In this document: in pieces, positions 46,120-57,179 of the stretch
Numbering within the stretch: position 1 is the stretch's first letter
How the letters are laid out: each line of letters starts with the position of its first letter
Notes under the pieces: generated by a model
Seen by the model: only the letters and a program-made list of their open reading frames with translations
What the model was told of the DNA's origin: nothing
The model's database searches: none
Assembly (NCBI GenBank): GCA_037074705.1
Contig: CM073591.1
Span: forward strand, 131,137,032-131,201,031
From: Zhengitettix transpicula
Lineage: Eukaryota > Arthropoda > Insecta > Orthoptera > Tetrigidae
Length of the DNA stretch: 64,000 nt
Direction: 5' to 3'
Program-made: the position numbers and the translations under genes

Positions 46120-47210
46120 AATATATATTTATTGATGACATTTGCTTTACAACAATTACAATATGTACAGTACAAACGCAGACATGTATTCATTAAATAC
46201 AACAGTGGAAAAAAAATCAACATATATATTGTAATGATTAATAAGGTGGTCTTAATTAATAGGAATAATAAACAAAATTATGTATTTAAAAATTTATTGT
46301 TGATAATTACACATTATGAACCCTGCTTTACACACCGAATTCCATCAATTTAACAAACAAATATTTCAATTTTATTTTATTAATTCGTGGCGTTCTATGA
46401 AAATACAGCTTTATATTTTTTACAATCAACGACGTCGAATTTCTCTTTATCTCAGGGTCAACACTGGGTTTGATAGGAAGAACAAATACGATGAACTAAA
46501 ACATTAACAATCAAAACTCATTGAAGTTACCGAAATACAATATTAAATACAAAATTAAATAAAACGAATGAAAAGAAAAAACGCGAACGAAATCTGACTA
46601 TACCCTTCAATTATCTTTTACAGCCATTAATAATTGTTTTGTACTTACGACAAAGCTACTGATACCAGTTCGGACTCTTGTATCTTGAAGTCAACACCCA
46701 CTAAACAGGCAATTACACACTGATTCTACTCATTAAATTTTGAACACACGGTAGTTGCTCTGGATCTCTGCTAACCTGGAATCTGGATTAGCCCACCCTC
46801 TCAGTCAGTTGCCGGACGTAGGTCTCCTCAAAGTCTCTCTATGCGAAAATTAGTTCACTTTGTGAAGCAAAAACTTCTGCTTCCAAACTGCGATTTTATG
46901 AGTCTCTCCGTCAAAACTGTTTACTTGCGTTTTATGTAAACTATTATATATCGCCTTTGGACTTCCTAGATAGCCCTATTCATAATTCTGGATCCGCAGA
47001 CTTTTACTGTTTTTATTTCTCTATGTGGACCAAACTGCCATGTTCCAGTTCTCGACACATACTGAGTTCTCTAAGCGCGCGGTCTCCAGTCGCCATTGTT
47101 AACAAAGAAAGACCCGCTGCGATTGTCGTCTTTCAGCACCCGTACCGCCAACAATTAAATTATATTAAAAACAATTAATATCCCGTTTAATTGGTATTAC
47201 AATATTTTTT
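46120..47210 (+). repeat. Repeat R2, left half
   Basis: Matches 5575-6480 in order: CTCAGGGTCAACACTGGGTT, CCTTCAATTATCTTTTACAG, TAATAATTGTTTT, ending AATTGGTATTACAATAT. The right half of R2 (GGCGTAAC leader) does not follow, as expected if this half can exist alone, like a solo LTR. The ends are not sharply defined and no flanking duplication was found. Confidence 0.5.
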
Positions 47211-47869
47211 AATATTTATCAGTTGTACAAAATGAGTGAAATATGCAGGTGTAAATTTTTTTAACATACTTCCTGTTACGAAATTTTGATTTTCCACTCC
47301 CGTTCCGTAGAGTAAATTATGGCCAGTTAAAATGAAACATTTTTGTGCATAGTTATCGTGATCTACTCGTTGGTTCATGTTTTAAGAATAGTTTAAGCAT
47401 AAGCTTATGTAGATTTTAATTAAAATACTATTAAAATATGGGAAAATGAGACTGGAATCTGTTTCTCATTTCGCTTTATTACTAAAAGATTAACTATGAA
47501 TGAACTTGTATCACATTAAACATTCCATATTCTTGAATCCTTTCTTCGCCTTGTGCGTAATGGTAAAGACTAAGCTAATATAAGCTAGAAAACTTCACTT
47601 GCGGTTGATTTACATTGAATTGCGAACCATCCCAAGTGCTATAACATTACAGTTGTGTGTTGGCATTTTAAATGTACTTCATGAGTGGGCTTCAGCTGCT
47701 TCTTTGTGGGTCCAGTCTCCGAATCCAGTACTTTCCTCGTTGTTCGCCTCACTTTCTCCGAATGATGGGTCATCAACTTTTTCTCTGTGTTCTATACTTG
47801 TCAAAAACAATGCTAACAGCATAAAGAAAATACCTCCCGAGCCTTTTTTTTATCGATTTATAAACAACG
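47211..47869. other. No gene recognised
   Basis: A 100-codon plus frame (47599-47901) matches nothing known. Confidence 0.35.
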
Positions 47870-48030
47870 TTCTCCCGCCCGGGAGAAACGTCATCCTTTA
47901 ACCACGTGGTCTAGACGATAAAGTTGTATTTGGACAACCATAGGTTTCCTGGCGTCGACACGGCTTTTGTGATTAAAGAAAACAGTTATTGTGAAATGCC
48001 TGGAAGATTTACAGCTGCGGACACTTTGTT
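47870..48030 (+). repeat. Interspersed repeat R3, copy 2
   Basis: Diverged second copy of the segment at 2540-2700 (CACGTGGTCTAGACGATAAA, GGCGTCGACACGGCTTTTGT, GAAATGCCTGGAAGATTT). Confidence 0.45.
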
Positions 48031-49577
48031 TCCGATTTGGAATTTTTGACCTCAAAATTATGAATGGTGGTACTCGATCATACCACACATTTTACACGTT
48101 GAACGCACATGTAACACATAATGTTAAAGGATATTATAAAAGAATGATTTTGAATTGATTTTCGACAAATGTGCCAATTTCTATCTCATATTCAATCATC
48201 AAATGTAATTATCAAAAATAATCTAATTTTTCTAGTCAGACAAATTCCCTAGAAAGTATCTAGTATAACAATTTAATATTTATGTTTTAAGGTGTAAGAT
48301 TTTTTCATTTGGTTTATAATGTGTCCCAAAATGTAAAAGTTGTTCTTTTTTCGAAACTGTTAAACAAAATTAAATACTTTCCGTTAAATAAAGTTATACT
48401 AGTCGAAACACGTTTGAAGGATTTTTAATGGAAGTTTTTTTACACACAAGTAAATAAAACTATGTATAGAACGTGAGTTCTCTCGACCTTCGCATTGTTT
48501 TACCTTGACTTCCATCCTCGAGGCACCGCTTCTAACAGAAAGCAGCAGGAGACCATTAGCACCTGCTACGAAAGATGTGTTTTTGAGAAATCGACTCAGT
48601 TATTGCCTTACACGAACCTTTTCAAAATAGTTATAAGAACGTAACCCCTACATCATGAGTAGACCATCCGTAAGTGTCGGAATTCCTTCATTGTACAAGC
48701 TCGTTACGAAGCTTTTCTCTTCGCCTAAAATGCTGTTGTGATATTTGGCAACTTCATCAATGTTATTTTTCCCATATTGTATCTGATGAACTTAAATCCA
48801 GATGCCTCTATACAGAGGTTAAAATTAGCTTGAATTAGAATAGATACTGAAGGAACAGAGGTATAAAAGCGTGATTTTTCAAGGCTATTAATGGTTTCGT
48901 AGAAGTGAACCCTCATGGTACCAACAAAGATAGTCCAATTCATCAAGTAGAGTAATATAAAATGATTCCAACATTACGGTAAATAGGTGTCAATAAGCTG
49001 TCTTTTCTTCTGAGCGTATGGATACATATTCCCCCTTACCTACAGTAGTCGCAATTTCGGTACATCATTTTACGCAGAAATTTTAATTACTCACAATATA
49101 CTAGCGTTCTACATTAGGCAATGAAATCCTCAAATACAAATTTCTTTTTAAACGGTAACAGTGATCTTTGAGTACCTTGTAAGACGTCGTATTGATGTGG
49201 TGCGTCTGCTGTTTGAAACGCCCCACATTCTTGGTATTCCTATTATGATCTCGTTCTAGGATATTGTCATACTCTTCTTTATCATATATAGAATAGTTTA
49301 ATTCACAGTTTCTTAAATAAATTAGTGCAGAATTCATTGCAGACTTGGTTTCCCTTATATTTTCATCAGCCTATAAAGGCCTGATGGGGCATGTACGTAG
49401 CATATATTCCTTCCAGTCATTCAAAGAGTGCATTACAGTTTCTATTGCTTTATATAACTGTGTATATTTTTGTTTAATTTTGTTAAATAAAGATAAAAGC
49501 GAAGTTACTGTTTATTGAGATAAGAGTGCATATAGATATTCATTTTTGAACATATTACTGACGTAATAAAAATTTTC
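48031..49577. other. AT-rich DNA, nothing recognised
   Basis: Short minus-strand frames (48725-48946, 49101-49337) are unrecognised. No repeat family assigned. Confidence 0.4.
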
Positions 49578-49662
49578 AAATCCCTTCCTATGCTATTAAA
49601 GGGGAGTTGCCCAATGTGGATCACCCTCATGTAGCCTGTTGCCCTAAAAAAAAAAAAAATAT
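49578..49662 (+). mobile_element. Family G retrorepeat copy 6: 3' end with poly-A tail
   Basis: Only the last ~75 bases: CAAATCCCTTCCTATGCTAT, GTGGATCACCCTCATGTAGC, CTGTTGCCCT followed by about 14 A. This copy shows most clearly which end of the family is the 3' end and that it is polyadenylated. Confidence 0.75.
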
Positions 49663-49845
49663 GTATATTTCTTTTAAATATGAGAAATAGTCAGATTGAT
49701 TTTTATTTCATGGATGCATTAGAAAAATTTTGTATTTAATGTAGATATTTTTGATTTTGATTTTACTTAATTAGTGTAAATTCTTGTTTCAAAGAACATT
49801 TCAGAGATTAATCAGTGATATTTTAGAAATTCCAACATCCTCTCC

Positions 49846-50218
49846 AGGTGAAACGTTTTCGACAGTGTATGTTCCTATTAGAACAGTCGGCCAGCTGCCT
49901 CCTAAACTGTGTCGTGGCTCGGAGAAGAGAATGCTGCGTCCACTCAGAAAAAACCCGCTCCCGTGGTCAGAAGGGCGTGGAACAAGTACCGAGAGCCCAC
50001 CCTTCCTGATGCAGGTTTTTCTAGGGTTTGTCCTGCATCACTTTTAGGTGAATGCCGGGTAGGATCCTTAAACCATAGCCCTGGGGCAGTAGTTAACCTT
50101 TGGTTACCTACCTTTACCCTTCCGCATCCCCTCTTTCAAATCCCTTTCCTAAGATATTAAAGGGGAGTTGCCACTATGTGGATTACCCTATACATAGCCT
50201 GTCTACGCCTCAAAGAAA
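49846..50218 (+). mobile_element. Family G retrorepeat copy 7
   Basis: Plus sense from GTATGTTCCTATTAGAACAG to the A-rich end (50211-50219). The 83-codon frame 49909-50160 reads LPDAGFSRVCPASLLGECRV, GSLNHSPGAVVNLWLP, in register with the 104-codon frame of copy 2a. Copies 6 and 7 lie 180 bp apart in the same orientation. Confidence 0.7.
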
Positions 50219-50411
50219 AAGCACAATATGAATGACACTACTGTAGCCTATTACTAAAATACACTTAAGCATTTAAATTAATTCAAAGAACTTAATATTG
50301 GGTGCAATATAATTCGTCAATAATTGCACGTATTGACGAATTTGTTTTAGAGTTAATTATGGATGGTGTCAATTAAAAAATTAAAACAATAGCTGATGGT
50401 AATCATTTATT
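50219..50411. other. AT-rich DNA, nothing recognised
   Basis: Contains a local inverted pair TAATTCGTCAATA / TATTGACGAATT near 50310-50342. Confidence 0.5.
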
Positions 50412-50635
50412 TATTTGTTTTTTATATATTGATTTTATTTACAGTTGCATTGGCATCTCAGGTCATTAGCGACTCTTTATGGGTTCTTATTTTGCCTTAT
50501 CGGGGAACTAAATGACGAGAGTTTCTCTCACGCACATAAACATCCATGGCATCGCCGGAATTCGAACCCGGAACCTCTGTAATGCAAGGAAGTCACGCTG
50601 ACCCCTGCAACACAGGACGCCGGCTATTTGTTTTT
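50412..50635 (-). mobile_element. tRNA-derived SINE with 11-bp target duplication (minus strand)
   Basis: Reverse strand starts GCCGGCGTCCTGTGTTGCAG, then GGGGTCAGCGTGAC (A-box region), GGGTTCGAATTCC (B box) and an AT-rich end (AAATAAAATCAATATATAAA). TATTTGTTTTT occurs on both sides (50412-50422 and 50625-50635). Different family from the 13.2-kb SINE. Confidence 0.8.
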
Positions 50636-51655
50636 GTTTAGTTCGCTCCCTAGACATTGGACCCAGTGAACACTCTACTTAATATAGACACAGTAATTCA
50701 TATTTTATATTTACTGTAAAATTAGTATGTGGGGGTGATATGAGTACAAATTATCGCAAGATATATTGGCCTTATCAACCATTCGCGAAGTCTTTCCCGT
50801 TTTACAAATTCATCGAATACATTTATTGGGTTCTTAAAGGTATTTCATTGTGTTACATTAAGAACTGTCAGCAAACCTTTTGAGAAAGTGAAAAATATTT
50901 TGTGTATGTAATAAATATGTCACGTTAATTTATAAATAAATGTAATTGATAACAAAAAGAAAAATGTTTAAACTGATTCGCCGGAGCAGTGTTGGTAGAT
51001 GTGAGCGCTAGTAAACGTTTGAAATGAGCCATGAAACAGTGAGTCAATACAGTGCCGATACTACAGTGGGCAGACCCCTCATTATCAGCGTGCTGCAGGC
51101 TGTTTTATGAGTTGCTTGCTCCTGGTTTATCGGTGCCTGGAGCCGTTAACAGTTGCCGTGTCCTCACGCTCCTGCCACCTCTGACGTCGTCACAATTAAC
51201 CCTCACTTAACTATCATTTCAATAGCGAAATGGAAATTATTAGATGTTATATTGTATATGCAGGTATAAAGGAAGAAATACTCCTGAAGTAACCACATCA
51301 AAACATCTATTAAAATTCATTGGCTAACTGATTTTAAAACGGGTAAGTGGTGGTCGAAAAGGTGTCTTTCGATACATTCGTTCATTCATGCTTGTATGTA
51401 CAGGTTTCTCGAAAATTCTCCTTTAAGTACCTTTAAGGTCTGATAGCGCGGACCAAGTAGATCATGTTTTGAAAAAGAACCCATTGTCGTGCTAAAACCA
51501 TTTCAAAACAGTACCAGTACCAGTTAGTCAGCCGTGTCTCAGCATATCACTTTTCCTACAATTCAATTCATTACCTAATAATAAAAAAGAGACAAAAAGG
51601 AACCTTTTCTCAGAAACGCTTTCGTAAAGAGTCAAACTTAAAAATCTGTTGTTGT
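50636..51655. other. No gene recognised; GC-richer patch 50975-51200
   Basis: The patch has balanced composition but no frame or motif that I recognise. Confidence 0.35.
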
Positions 51656-52045
51656 TTTTCCTCAAACGATGGTTATCATTTTGATCCACTACAACGGTTC
51701 GATGTGGCGACCACCAACCTCGTTACACACATACCTACAAATGATATTCTGGTAAACTCCATCACATCTGGTCTCTCATCAATCGGCTTCTTCCTCTGTT
51801 TATACAGGAGTCTAGTAGATCAAACTCTTCAGGTAAGAGTCCAAATGTGATCCAGGATCCCAAGCGATTGGACACCCTCAACCTATCCATCTTTGTCCGA
51901 ATCGTCGGTCCAGATGTTCCCCAACATCTAGTGAAAAGTGAGGGGGTGTGTCATCGTGCTACAACCGCATGTATTAACGGTTGTTCATTGGCACAGCATC
52001 CAATAACACACCCAATACTTGTAGAAGAAATATCAAGTAAATAGA
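51656..52045 (-). pseudogene. Tc1/IS630-type transposase remnant (minus strand)
   Basis: Minus-strand reading across frames gives HDDTPPHFSLDVGEHLDRRF, GQRWIG.GCPIAWDPGS, KSLIY.TPV.TEEEAD and, near the end, CNEVGGRHIEPLL. This is the back half of an insect transposase of the Tc1/mariner (IS630) superfamily: the second catalytic aspartate in QHDGAPPHFS, the WIGRGGPI.WPPRSPDLTPL block and the C-terminal C...GGHFE motif. Stops and frameshifts, a missing front half and a lost third acidic residue mark it as dead. Confidence 0.7.
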
Positions 52046-52970
52046 ACCAGTTAGCTTTTGGCATAATTTGTCTACTATGTATACTGTTGGGTCCATTTTT
52101 AACGTGTTATTTACAACTCATTAACTCGGATTAAGTTTTTTTATTTAATAATGTTTGGCTCTATGAGAATATCTTGTCGCCTTCATGTCCTACTTACAGC
52201 ATGTCCTGTAAATTTGGCTGACTCCATTTTTAGTTTGAACATGAATGGACAATTCAATATATCCTCAAGTTTACTTAGAGCTTAAGATAAAAACCGTTCA
52301 ACCGCCTTCCTGCGAACACAAGATGTTAAAATAAGGATCTGGCACATTGGCCATTTTGAGTAATGTTGGCGCATGGCTAAAGACACTCTCATTCTCTTCT
52401 CTGGACTTCATCAGGGCCGTTTTACTGTCAAAGGCGAACTAAATCAAACTTTTGAACCTCCGCCATTTTGCCTACATATTCCAGATAGCATCTACATAAG
52501 AAATTTCTCACTGCTGTATGTAACAAAAAAAAATGAATGTTCCGACGAAATCGAGGGGACAGTTTTGAAAAGCGAATAAATTAATTATGCAGAGACATCG
52601 GCATATATATTTTTTATATATATTTAATTCATTTTTTTTAAAATCTTGTTTATATCTTTTCATTAATCAGCAAATTAATAAAAGAAGTTAATAATACTTT
52701 CCTAAATTGATTTAATTTTGAATTAATCTGAAGCTTGCTGCAGTTTGTCAGTCAGCTATTATAATATATATGAGAACAATTTAAATTTTTACTTTCATAT
52801 AGACAATTAATTGGCAAACATTTTTAGTATTTAATTTCTTAAAAACTTTTTTATATAAATTGACACCAGATGGAAACCATTTGGGTAAAGTTATAAACAC
52901 AGAGATAGGAATTTAGATTTTACAGGACCTGAAACACACCTTTTTTAGCGAAACTTTTGGGAGCTTTACA
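52046..52970. other. AT-rich DNA, nothing recognised
   Basis: A 68-codon frame (52373-52579) is unrecognised. Confidence 0.4.
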
Positions 52971-53490
52971 CGAAGGTGATACGGATTGACTCCCCAGTTT
53001 CGGAATGGAATAAATTATGTGAATCCGTTCACGGCTTTAGGAGAAGAATTCCACGGACTGTAGAGGCCACCACATTCAAAGTTAAACGGCCGAGTGATTA
53101 CGCACAATTGTTTTACTGCGCTAGTGAACACCCGCATGAGATTATCGCAAAAGAGTTAAACACTCCTGGTGTCCGTGATTGTGGTGGCGTTTACAGTTGA
53201 CGTGTCGTAGGACCCTGCTCTTTTTAAGCGACAGTTAACAGCCACAGTTATCTTTACGTATTTATTACAGAACTTGAAAACAGCTTTGTTTAAAACGATA
53301 TGCAGTTCATATGGCAGCACGATAGGGCAACAATTTCTTCATTATCGTGTAGGTGTGAGGGAATTCATACAACAAAATGACCACTCAAAGATTTCCCACC
53401 GGACACTATGTGATTTTTCGGTATGGGGTATGCTGAAGGATGAAACAATTACTTACAAAGAGCGGAATCTACGTCAGTTCAACTGATGAC
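52971..53490 (+). pseudogene. Second Tc1/IS630-type transposase remnant (plus strand)
   Basis: Legible in pieces: SEHPHEIIAKELNTPGVRDC (family pattern ENPH.......PGV.VW.G), TVNSHSYL and MQFIWQHDRATIS (catalytic D region), then CDFSVWGMLKDETITYKERN (pattern CDFFLWG.LKD.VY...P). Related in type to the minus-strand remnant at 51.7-52.0 kb. The mariner begins nine bases beyond the last homologous residues, so mariner probably inserted into or beside it. Confidence 0.65.
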
Positions 53491-53498
53491 CCAACATA

Positions 53499-54769
53499 CA
53501 ACTGTGATCAAAAAGTAAGGTGAAATTGTCATTTAAAACTCCCGGGTATTAGGAAGGCAGGTAATTTTTTTTCCTACGTTGGTAGGACTGTCTATAATAT
53601 TTGCCAAGCGTCTGTTTGTTAAAAGGTTTAATTACCTCCGAGTTAGACGTGTTTTTGTAAACAACAAAAAGCGAATTTTTCGATTTTTGCAATGGGTGAT
53701 TTTGTTGAGCAAAGAACTTGCATCAAATTTTGTTTGCGGAACGAATATTCTTGTGCGGACACGTTGAAAATGTTGCGGAAGGCCTTTGGTGATCAAACTA
53801 TGGCACAAAAAAACGTTTATAAGTGGTACAACGAGTTCAAAGAGGGCCGAGAACGCGTTGAAGACGAACCGCGCTCTGGACAACCGTCAACGTCTACCGA
53901 CGAGGGCCACGTCCCAAAATATCAAAGATTTGGTGCTTGAAAATCGTCGATGGACAATTAGAGATCTCGCTGATAGTGTTGGAATATCATTTGGCTCAGC
54001 CCAAACCATTTTGAAGAATGTTTTGTGTCTCAAACGCGTCAAGTCTCGATTGGGGCAAAATCGCTCAATTTTTTGGAAAAAAAGCGTCGCGTTCATGTGT
54101 GTGAAACTTTGCTGTCTGACTATCAGGACCACTTGAAATGCATCATTACTGGAGACGAGACTTGGATTTACGCATACGAATCTGAAACCACCGACCAATC
54201 CAGCGAATATATGCAAAAGGTGAAGCAAGACTGAAAAGACCACGGCATAGTCGATCGAAAATCAAGGTCATGTTTTATTTGATTATCGTGGTGTGGTGCA
54301 CTATGAATTTCTTCCGCCGGGCCAAACTGTCAACAAAGAATATTATTTGAGCGTTCTGCGTCGTTTGCGTGAAGCTATTCGTCTGAAACGGCCGGAATCT
54401 TGGTTCCTTCATCACGATAATGCACCATGTCATACTGCATTGGATCTTCGACTCGACTCATATCGTTCCGCAACCTCTGTATTCGCATGATTTGGATCCG
54501 TGCGACTTCTGGCTATTCAGCAAACTCAAAAGGCCAATGCGGGGACGCCGTTTTGACACGATTGAGAAGATAAAAACCGAATCGAAGAAGGTCTTGAAGG
54601 CTATACCGGAAAAAGACTATTCCGACTGTTTCGAGGACTGGAAAAAGCATTGGAAAAAGTGCGTTTTATCGGACGGGGATTACTTTGATGGGGATGAAAT
54701 TGATTTGGAAGAATAAATAAAGAATTTATATTTTATAAATAAATACACCTTACTTTTTGTTCACAGTGG
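53499..54769 (+). mobile_element. Mariner transposon, structurally complete (1271 bp)
   Basis: Terminal inverted repeats of 24 bp lie at 53499-53522 (CAACTGTGATCAAAAAGTAA...) and 54746-54769, matching at 22 positions by eye; each is flanked by TA (53497-53498 and 54770-54771), the mariner target duplication. Length is normal for mariner (about 1.3 kb). The gene inside is broken. Confidence 0.88.
53692..54719 (+). pseudogene. Mariner transposase, broken reading frame
   Basis: Starts MGDFVEQRTCIKFCLRNEYS with the helix-turn-helix region (ADTLKMLRKAFGD, VYKWYNEFKEGR), continues after a frameshift near 53900 (TIRDLADSVGISFGSAQTIL), a second near 54030, a TGA at about 54232, and a further shift to the C-terminus ending DGDEIDLEE at 54716. 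Catalytic aspartates: GDETW (codon at 54154), HHDNAPCHT (54416), YSHDLDPCDFWLF (54489). The last two are about 24 codons apart and out of frame instead of 34 residues, so roughly 32 bases are deleted between them. The enzyme cuts and pastes the element at TA sites; this copy cannot make it. Confidence 0.88.
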
Positions 54770-54779
54770 TACATTCGTG

Positions 54780-56420
54780 AAAATCGATGAACCCTGACTT
54801 CTGTTCCGCCATCTGTATATCAATAGCTAAACGTTGTCAAGGGGCTGTAAACGAGCCACTTTTTACGGCAATATGTGTCCTGGCAATATTGCTGTAAATT
54901 CAGCAAAATTTTCGGCAATACATACATATGCCCCGGCAATAATTCAGTATTGCCGGGCAATGTTGCCATCATTTTAAGTACTGGCCGGCTTGTTGCCAGT
55001 GATATCGGGGAATGGGACGTTTCGGCGGGTGCCAGTTCGGCGCGACCGTTTCGGCGCGGGGACGTTTCGGCGCAGGGTCTTTTCTGCGCGAGTCATTTCG
55101 GCATTTGGCCATTTTGGTGTGAGCATTTTATTGAAACTTAGTTATTATTAATTCCATTAGTCCCCGGATAAGGAAATAGTTTACATTATATTATGAAATC
55201 ACAAGTAATTATTAGAAACTATTTTATTTTAACCTACAATAATTAGCGTTTAGAAATTTAAAATTACAATTTGTGTACAAAATAATTAAGAATACAATAA
55301 TTATATGCAAATAATTAACAGTATTAATTTGTACGTAATTAATAGATCACATAAAACATTACTATGAGTGCAATATTTTATTTACAAAATATACATAAAA
55401 TTCATGTTATTATTACATGTAAAGTAGAGTTATTATAGCCTGTAAATTAACAGACAAATAAAAAACTCACCGAGAAAAATGATTATTTATACAGGTTTGC
55501 TTGAATTTTCACGAATCTAGCTTCAGAATTTCCGTCTTTGCGTTGATATGTTAATCAGTAAATTATTATTTTTTTCTCCCGTGATATCTATCCTGTGTCG
55601 AAAATACAGAAACATTGCCGGGCCACAATAGTTCCCAGACCTCACCTAGTCAATCAGCTGTGTTATCAATTAATATTACACTTTGTTCTCTGTTTAAAAT
55701 TATTCAGTATTCCACTTATTAATTGGTCCAACAAGAAAACTATTGAATTTATCGATCAAGTTCGCTGAAATTCATCATTATGGGACGTGAAGTCGATGGA
55801 CTATAGATGGAGTGAAGAAAGATGGTTGGCAAGCAATAAGCAACAACTGTTATGACGTACGCGAAAAATGAAAAGAAGAAGAAAAGTTAATATCTAATTT
55901 ATAAAATTAATTTTTAACAAATAAAGTATGCTGTACATACTTTAATAAATTCATTTAATCCTTCCATTAAACCTAAGCATTCTTCTAGAACGACGTTCGA
56001 AATTGAACAATCGTATACTCTAATTATATATTAATACATCAAAGATCTAGAGTCTCCTGTCGCCAAGAATCGCAGAGTTATCGGTATAGCTTTCCTCATC
56101 ACCGTGTCATTTTTCTCAATCATCAGCCAAAAATTTTAAGAAAATAATGAATGTCGCACTTCGACATTCTGGTGAAGTATTTAAATGAGTAATTGTCAAG
56201 AATTAGTTCGCAGCTTAAATTGTTAACTGTTTCTCGTTTGTTCAAATAAGGTCGAAGCAATTAACACTGCGCTAATGACATCTTCTTTTTCGGACATTAT
56301 TATTGTACTACGTGTACGAGGGAAATGCTTGGGCTACACTGTGGCCGGAGTATTGCCGGGATATTGCTGGCAACCTATGGCCCGGCATACTTGCCTGCAA
56401 CACATTGAAATGAAGAATGA
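54780..56420. repeat. Possible DNA element with GGCAATA-rich ends
   Basis: CCGGCAATA/TATTGCCGG words cluster at 54865-54990 and again at 56340-56400, with one at 55612-55622. The interior (55140-56270) is AT-rich without coding. The two clusters may be subterminal regions of one non-autonomous element, but I could not define terminal repeats. Confidence 0.3.
55012..55115 (+). repeat. Short tandem repeat GGGACGTTTCGGCGC
   Basis: About six imperfect 16-17-bp units, including GGGACGTTTCGGCGGG, CGACCGTTTCGGCGCG, GGGACGTTTCGGCGCA and GAGTCATTTCGGCATT. Sharply GC-rich against its surroundings. Confidence 0.7.
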
Positions 56421-56549
56421 ACACTATCCTAAAAGCGAAGGCGTAAAAAACCGTTACAAAATACATTAATCTTAGAAAATACGTGCTCCAAAACTATTCC
56501 CAATATTAATAATAAGATAACCAAATACAGACAAAATAAGTGATAATAT

Positions 56550-56595
56550 AAATACCACACAACGTTTCCGGGATCCTTGTCCTATTTATCAGGTG
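56550..56595 (-). ncRNA. Hammerhead-like motif in PLE-4 terminal repeat
   Basis: Minus CTGATAA (56592-56586), spacer with AGGACAAGGATCCCG, GAAAC (56568-56564), GTTGTGTGGTATTTATATT. The box reads CTGATAA rather than CTGATGA, losing a core G. Confidence 0.4.
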
Positions 56596-56769
56596 CTAAG
56601 AAGAGCCTAGAGCGACAAAACTGCACTCGTCAGTTGACAAAACTCAAAAGCGACGAAAACGCAACGACAACGGGAGACAAGGGCTAGCACAACAATAAGA
56701 GAGCAACGACAATGGGAAAGCAGAAGGTTTATCGTAATAATAAGGGATCGAACAATTCTTGAGTTTCAT

Positions 56770-57110
56770 AGTGTCTATTTGTTCATTAATTGCTGTGATG
56801 TTTGATTTCATGTGAAGCGTCTCTCATATAAGTCTGGAATTGTACCTGGTATCAACGTCTAAAATCTTAGTATCAAATGTATGTTTCGAATTGATGATCG
56901 GTTTGGAGACTACAGATTGTTTATCTTTGGAAAGTCGGATATAAGACATGTGTTCCTTGATACGGGTATTAAGGGAACGTTTTGTTTGCCCTATGTAGCA
57001 GGAATTACTATTAGATCAAGAGATTTTGTAAACTACATATTGTTTGCTGCAGGTGTCAAGTGGGTCTTTGTGGTTTTTAATCAAGTTGCAAAGAGTAGAT
57101 CTGTGAATGA
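56770..57110 (-). pseudogene. PLE-4 GIY-YIG endonuclease remnant
   Basis: Minus reading: DPLDTCSKQYVVYKIS, NSNSCYIGQTKRSLNTRIKE, HMSYIRLSKDKQSVVSK, SKHTF, KILDVDTRYNSRLI, LHMKSNITAINEQIDTMKL. The GIY-YIG core (here VYK..YIG), the arginine of LNTR and the KEH segment are present; two in-frame stops interrupt it. Confidence 0.72.
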
Positions 57111-57179
57111 TGCATTTTTGATATTCTTTAAAAATTTGGACGTATTTGTGATGTAAAAATTTGTAATAAGGGAGGACGA

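Noticed and set aside
53632..54243. Minus-strand frames of 83 and 118 codons
   Set aside because: They are antisense to the mariner transposase coding region.
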